The position numbers and the translations under genes were made by a program. Under the pieces are notes generated by a model. It saw nothing but the letters and a program-made list of their open reading frames with translations. It was not told where the DNA came from and made no database searches. Positions 12,609 through 16,224 of a stretch of 16,224 bases of DNA are shown here, one piece after another; positions within the stretch are counted from its first letter, which is position 1, and every line of letters starts with the position of its first letter. The DNA comes from Sva-07 sp031430875 (GTDB lineage Bacteria > Actinomycetota > Acidimicrobiia > Acidimicrobiales > Ilumatobacteraceae): contig JANPCI010000182.1 in assembly GCA_031430875.1 (NCBI GenBank), positions 1-16,224 on the forward strand. Direction: 5' to 3'.

Positions 12609-14761
12609 TCATGTGGCCACCGGACACGTCGGCCGCCATGGGCCGAGGGGTTGAAGATACGTCGCCCATTCCGACTCGGCCAGGTTCCGGCCTGCGACCT
12701 CGCACGCGATGCGGGCCCACTCCGCCGGGTCGGTGGTGACAGAGACTGCAGGTGCACCTACCGGGAACAGGAACAGATCATCGTCGGCGATGCGTCCTCG
12801 TCCTCGGGTGAACGAGCTGAGTTCGGCGATTCGGCTCGGTGGACCAACGCGCTCGCCCGTTGCAATGTCGATGCCGGACGACGATTCCAAGGAAGCTGGG
12901 CACAGCAACGAGTGATCCGTCCGGCGAGAATGATGGCCCGGCGCCGACAACCGTGATCGGATCACCGAGCACGCGATTGGTTCCCACGTCGACGAACTCC
13001 ACCTCGTAGGCGGACCGCAGTGCAACCGTGGCACCATCGGGTGACAGCAACGGTGTGGCGCGGGCGGACGTCGAGCCGCGGACCGCGTAGGTCGCACCCG
13101 AACCCAGATCGGTCACCTCGGCTCCATCGGGCAGTTGCGCCACTACGCGTGCACCATCGGCGCTGCTCGACGTCGCTCCGATGAGACCCCCGCCGAGTGG
13201 TCGGCCGAGCACGCCGCTCCCCTCGAGATCGACCACTGCCAACGAGCGGTCAGCGGCACCGATCAGGCTCCCGTCCTCCCGGGCGACCACTGTCCCGGTA
13301 CCGAGATCGACAACCGTCGACGACCGCCAGGTCGGATCGAGCACAACGGCCCGCCCGAGTTCCCCGGTGACCATGACTCGCGAGCCATCGAGATCCAAAA
13401 CCATTGTGCCTCTGCTTCGTGGAACGCCGCGAGGCCCCGATGAGGATTGCGGCGGCATCCAGTCGGCAGTGGTTGATCGACGCCGAGTCGGGCGGCGAGC
13501 AACGACACGGCCTCGTCGTCGGCGGCGAGAACCTCAGCGGTCGGCATGACACCCCACCCCGTCACGTGAGCGTTGCCATCAGCGTCGATCACGATCTCCG
13601 CCTCGTTCAGGCCCCCGTGGCCCACGCCGCAGCCGTGCCCATGATCGAGTGCTGCGCGGACCTGTCGCATCACCGTCTCGGACGCGGCGACCGTCATCGA
13701 GCCGGACGTGCGGAGTTCGGCGAGTGTCGTCCCGCGTGCGAGCCGCGTCACGACGTACGTCCCGCTGGCGTCGTTCCACACGTCCAACACGCCGGTGATG
13801 TTGGGATGGTCGAGCTGTCCGAGGGCATGCGCCATGGCGTCGAAGTCGGTCAGCAACGAAGCAGACGAGGCCAGGTTCGGATCAACGACCGTGACCGAGA
13901 CCTCGCGCCCAACTCCGGGTTGTGTGGCCCGCCACACGGAACCCAGGTGGTTCGACCCGGTCTGCTCATGCAGCCGGTACCCGCGAAGCGGACGCCCGCT
14001 CATCGGCGCATCGAGTGCCGGGTCGTGACGAAGGATGCGGCCTTCGTGCTCGCGAAGTTCGCGTGACGGCTCGAGGCCGAGATCCTCCACCAACACATTG
14101 CGGAACGTGCGGTACGAACGAAGCGCATCGGTGTGGCGACCGCACCGGTAGAGCGCCGTCATCAGTGCTGATTGCAACCCCCCCGATACGGGTACGCCTC
14201 GATCGCCGCCTCCAGTCGTGGGATGGCCTCGCGATGGGCGCCGCGATCGAGGAGCGCGGTGGCGAGGAGCTCGATGGAGTCTGCGTACCGCTCGCTCAAA
14301 CGGGTCGCTTCGGAGCGGGCCCACGAACAGTGCGCAAACTCCTCATACGGCTCGCCACGGAACAGGCCCACGGCACGTTCGAGAGCGTCGGCGGCAAGGT
14401 CCGACGCGCCGCCCGAGAGATACGCCGCACCTTCGCCGATCAGCGCCTCGAACACCGATGCATCGATCTGTGTCGCGTCGGCAACCAGCCGGTAGCCGGC
14501 TTCGTCGCTGGCGATCACCCGTGGGTCGCCACCGGCAGCGCTGATTGCAGTTCGCAGCCGTGACACAACGGTCTGCAACGCGGCTTTGCCCCGCTGCGGT
14601 TCGCTGTCGTCCTCCCAGATTGCCTCAACGAGCCGGTCGACGGACACAAGATGGCCGCGATGGCACACCAGCATCCCGAGTAGGGCACGCTGACGCCGCG
14701 AGCTGAGCTGGAGCGACGTTTGCCCACACGCCTCGATGCCCCCAAGCACCCCAAACCACAT
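12609..14761 (-). pseudogene. Decayed SARP/BTAD - pseudokinase - (STAND) - WD40 regulator, with internal deletion and frameshifts
   Basis: Four pieces in consecutive order spell one protein of a known actinobacterial architecture. Piece 1 (14761 to about 14184): winged helix plus start of BTAD. Piece 2, in the next frame (about 14184 to 13398): rest of BTAD (LRSYRTFRNVLVEDLGLEPS), a kinase-like domain whose HRD is HGG and whose VAIK lysine is missing, then NPHRGLAAFHEAEAQWF. That last motif is the standard beginning of a STAND/NACHT-type ATPase. Piece 3, in a third frame (about 13404 to 12880), is at once WD40 repeats (VLDLDGSRVMVTGE onward, LLSPDGATVALRS, SFSPDGSLVAV). Piece 4 (about 12870 to 12609) ends with WARIACEVAGRNLAESEWATY and RPTCP, the family's normal C-terminus. 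The STAND domain and early WD repeats are gone at about 13400, out of frame. Other breaks lie at the C7 run 14178-14184 and near 12868-12885. Confidence 0.82.
14162..14761 (-). pseudogene. N-terminal fragment of the decayed regulator: SARP-type winged helix and partial BTAD
   Basis: This 199-aa open piece could still be translated. Residues 1-95 are an OmpR/SARP-type winged-helix DNA-binding domain (FGVLGGIEA, SSRRQRALLGMLVCHRGHLV, VDRLVEAIWEDD, LQTVVSRLRTAI, GYRLV). Residues 102-193 begin the bacterial transcriptional activator domain (BTAD, helical TPR-like), ending AAIEAYPYRGG. The frame then falls into CNQH and stop, just past a run of seven C (14178-14184; G on the coding strand). One extra G, or a -1 slip there, would restore RGGLQSALMTALYRCGR in the next frame. 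The truncated product might bind DNA, but lacks half of the BTAD and all sensory domains. No Shine-Dalgarno or leaderless box is seen before ATG 14761. Confidence 0.7.
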
Positions 14762-14845
14762 GAAAGTGAGTCTTGCATGCCCGCATTCACCGCACTTTCA
14801 CGCGCTGATGTGCGTGAAACGCTTCCCTCAGATGCGGGAAACGCT
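14761..14845. repeat. Cluster of inverted and direct GAAA-containing repeats upstream of the decayed regulator
   Basis: TGAAAGTG (14761-14768) is inverted as CACTTTCA (14793-14800). The overlapping TTTCACGC (14796-14803) is inverted as GCGTGAAA (14812-14819) around an 8-base loop. GAAACGCT occurs directly twice (14816-14823 and 14838-14845), 22 bp apart. It fills the left part of the 233-bp region (14762-14994) between the regulator remnant and the divergent DUF998 gene, so it may be an operator array. The rest of that region shows nothing recognisable. Confidence 0.5.
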
Positions 14846-14994
14846 GGTGAGTGTTGTACCGCTTCGGATGAGGCAACCCATTACGGCAACCGAATCCGGT
14901 TCGGGCCGTGCTGGTCGTACCCGAAACTGCCCCAACGTCCGGGACCGCCCGTAGTGCTCGGATCGACGGGTAACGACCCGCCGCGCTCGGTGGG

Positions 14995-15567
14995 GTGATC
15001 GGACCCGCGGGATTCATCGGCGCGTGGGTCATCAGCGCCTTGGTCACCTCATCGCCGTATTCCTCGATCGACGACGCCATCAGCCAGTTGGCAGGGGTCG
15101 GCGCCGACACTAGCTGGCTGATGACCGCCGGATTCGTCACGTTCGGCCTGTCGCTCCCGGTGTACGCATGGGCGCTGCGCTCCACCGTCGGCGGACGAGC
15201 ATGGATCACTGCAACCGCCACGGGACTGGCAACGCTGGCAGTCGCAGCTGCACCCCTCGACCGTTCCGACACAGTCGACCGGCTGCACGGCATCTTCGCC
15301 GGCATCGGATACCTGACGCTTTCCGCCACGCCGCTCCTTGCGGCCTCGCCCCTACTCGCCCTGGGCCATCGGAGGCTCGCTCACTACGGGTTAGCTGTTG
15401 GCGTTGCGTCAACAATCGCGCTGGCGCTCACGACCACCGGCTTACCCACCGGACTGTTCCAGCGTGTTGGCCTCACCGTGAGCGACGCGTGGATCATCGC
15501 GACGGCCCTGGCGATCAGGCGAGGGGCGGTCGTGAGGCTCAGGGCACCTGACGGCGCGCAGAGTTGA
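14995..15567 (+). CDS. DUF998-like multi-pass membrane protein
   Basis: A 190-aa hydrophobic protein with about six predicted membrane segments (roughly 3-20, 42-61, 68-87, 98-121, 128-150 and 158-174). The pattern IDDAISQLAGVGADTSWLM after segment 1, PLDRSDTVDRLHGIFAGIGY before segment 4 and GLFQRVGLTVSDAWIIATAL at the end match the DUF998 family as I know it. That family is integral membrane proteins of unknown function. The start is GTG 14995: an in-frame TAA at 14971 rules out anything much longer. A weak GGTGGG precedes it. Its last 29 bases may overlap a small convergent ORF. Function unknown. Confidence 0.85.
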   Translation: MIGPAGFIGAWVISALVTSSPYSSIDDAISQLAGVGADTSWLMTAGFVTFGLSLPVYAWALRSTVGGRAWITATATGLATLAVAAAPLDRSDTVDRLHGIFAGIGYLTLSATPLLAASPLLALGHRRLAHYGLAVGVASTIALALTTTGLPTGLFQRVGLTVSDAWIIATALAIRRGAVVRLRAPDGAQS

Positions 15568-15658
15568 GGAGGCGTTCGCCGATCGAGATGGCGCCGCCAA
15601 CGAGGCGGCCCTTGCCAGGGAGTCCGAGCTCACCTGAATCGGTGACGACGTCAATCAT
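15539..15658 (-). CDS. Possible 39-residue ORF coupled to the VOC gene
   Basis: ATG 15658 lies inside the end of the VOC gene (the overlap reads ATGATTGA). The frame runs MIDVVTDSGELGLPGKGRLV then GGAISIGERLLNSARRQVP and stop. Composition is protein-like, with a glycine-rich centre and a basic helical end, and the overlapping start suggests coupling. It overlaps the tail of the convergent DUF998 gene by 29 bp. I do not recognise it. It could equally be chance, so confidence is low. Confidence 0.35.
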   Translation of the reverse strand: MIDVVTDSGELGLPGKGRLVGGAISIGERLLNSARRQVP

Positions 15659-16100
15659 CCGCAGGCTTCACGCCAAGATCGAGGAACGGGCGCCACAGGT
15701 ATCCGTCTGGGTCGGCGAGGACGAAGTGGCGGTTGCCGGCGTGCGTCGGCCCTTTGATCCTCCAGCGGCCCCCGCTCTGGGCGACATCGACTCGGTACCA
15801 ACGCTCCTCCATCGGAACCACAATGTCAGCGCCTGCCTGCACCGCCCTGGCGAACGTCGCATCGACGTCGTCGACGCGCAGCTGAAAGTTCACGCCGCGA
15901 CCAAACGGCGGTTCGAGCGGAGCCGTACGAAACCGACGGCCCGGTCCGCGAGCTTCCTGGACCATCAGCTCGACCCCGTCGCGCTCCAGGTACACGAAAC
16001 GCTCAGCTGACCGCTCGAACAGCACCCGGAACTCGAGCACCTCGACGTAGAAGCGAGTTGACGCCGCCAGGTCCGTCACATCAATCTCCGGCACGAGCAT
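15651..16100 (-). CDS. VOC (glyoxalase/bleomycin-resistance fold) family protein
   Basis: A 149-aa protein of the vicinal oxygen chelate superfamily with two beta-alpha-beta-beta-beta modules. The first is LVPEIDVTDLAASTRFYVEV, then LFERSAERFVYLERDGVELMV. The second is GVNFQLRVDDVDATFARAVQ, then GADIVVPMEERWYR, GNRHFVLADPDGYLWRPFLD. The pattern is closest to bleomycin-resistance-like VOC proteins, which bind small molecules or act as dioxygenases or glutathione/thiol transferases. No substrate can be named. The start ATG 16100 has GAGG just upstream. Its end may be coupled to the small ORF at 15658. A probable MazF tail lies upstream on the same strand after a 36-bp gap. Confidence 0.88.
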   Translation of the reverse strand: MLVPEIDVTDLAASTRFYVEVLEFRVLFERSAERFVYLERDGVELMVQEARGPGRRFRTAPLEPPFGRGVNFQLRVDDVDATFARAVQAGADIVVPMEERWYRVDVAQSGGRWRIKGPTHAGNRHFVLADPDGYLWRPFLDLGVKPADD

Positions 16101-16136
16101 GGCCTCGAACCGTACTCGGGCGACCCGCAGGCCGTT

Positions 16137-16224
16137 TCAGAGGTCGAGGTGGATGCGGAGCGCGTCGTCGAGCTGATCCATGAGGTGGAACGGAACGCTG
16201 CCGATCAATTTTCCGACTCGTTCG
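16137..16224 (-). CDS. C-terminal end of a probable MazF/PemK toxin (runs off the right edge)
   Basis: The minus strand from the window edge to TGA 16139-16137 reads ERVGKLIGSVPFHLMDQL then DDALRIHLDL. This is the terminal pattern of MazF proteins (..RLGrvvg.l....l..vdeALrlhLdL), and it matches the end of the intact MazF here (RLGTFVGRL...LDEALRLVLELD). Only 28 codons are visible, so the call rests on this C-terminal signature alone. Confidence 0.6.
   Translation of the reverse strand, partial: ERVGKLIGSVPFHLMDQLDDALRIHLDL

Noticed and set aside
14176..14190. Programmed ribosomal frameshifting at the C7/G7 run.
   Set aside because: The same gene has a large deletion and another frame break downstream, so a functional shift would not yield a working protein.
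12609..14761. Reading the regulator as three separate intact genes.
   Set aside because: The pieces follow each other in the exact domain order of one known protein type and stop mid-domain, so they are fragments of one gene.
1..16224. CRISPR arrays, tRNA or rRNA genes, insertion-sequence ends, prophage or attachment sites.
   Set aside because: No regularly spaced repeats, no tRNA-like cloverleaf, no transposase or integrase frame seen on either strand. The palindromes found fit terminators and operators better.

Overview
The window is high-GC DNA (codon third positions overwhelmingly G or C). It carries an F420-type luciferase-like oxidoreductase, a BTAD/WD40 regulator remnant, several MazF-type genes and at least two genes that look leaderless. 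Together these suggest an actinobacterium, probably of the Acidimicrobiia (Ilumatobacter-like). That placement is inference from gene content and style only. I see no tRNA, rRNA, CRISPR array, insertion sequence or phage gene.

Region 1 (about 1-5240) is an oxidative-catabolism block. A luciferase-like monooxygenase (+) converges on a leftward operon of TetR regulator, sugar-phosphate-isomerase-like TIM-barrel protein and Rieske oxygenase alpha subunit, joined by two ATGA overlaps. The TetR gene diverges from a second Rieske oxygenase gene. The 94 bp between them hold a good promoter (TTGACG-N17-TATACA) and an 18-bp near-perfect palindrome over its -10/start region, a textbook TetR operator. 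No ferredoxin, reductase or beta subunit lies in the window, so the electron donors must be elsewhere. Strong hairpins close the block at 1310-1340 and 5195-5240.

Region 2 (5245-10131) is a cytosolic glycan locus. One GT4 glycosyltransferase (-) diverges from a second GT4 (+), which is translationally coupled (GTGA) to a predicted all-helical toroid protein. That gene overlaps tail-to-tail with a long GH130-family glycosidase/phosphorylase. None of the four has a signal peptide, so synthesis and turnover of an intracellular oligosaccharide is the natural reading; the sugar is not identifiable from sequence.

Region 3 (10261-10955) is a toxin-antitoxin spot. An intact ribbon-helix-helix antitoxin/MazF toxin pair, with an apparently leaderless autoregulated promoter, lies head-to-head with a decayed second MazF gene. 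The decayed gene keeps its N-terminal and C-terminal ends but has lost the middle. The tail of another probable MazF runs off the right edge (16137-16224).

Region 4 (10990-14761) runs leftward: a methyltransferase, a secreted lipoprotein, and the wreck of a large SARP/BTAD - pseudokinase - STAND - WD40 regulator. The wreck lost its STAND ATPase and several WD repeats by internal deletion and is also shifted in frame at two other places. Region 5 (14995-16100) has a DUF998-like membrane protein (+), converging on a VOC/glyoxalase-fold protein (-) that may be coupled to a 39-residue ORF.

The strongest second-look items are the TetR operator with its Rieske pair, the GT4/GT4/toroid/GH130 locus, and the two genes decayed by loss of their middle.
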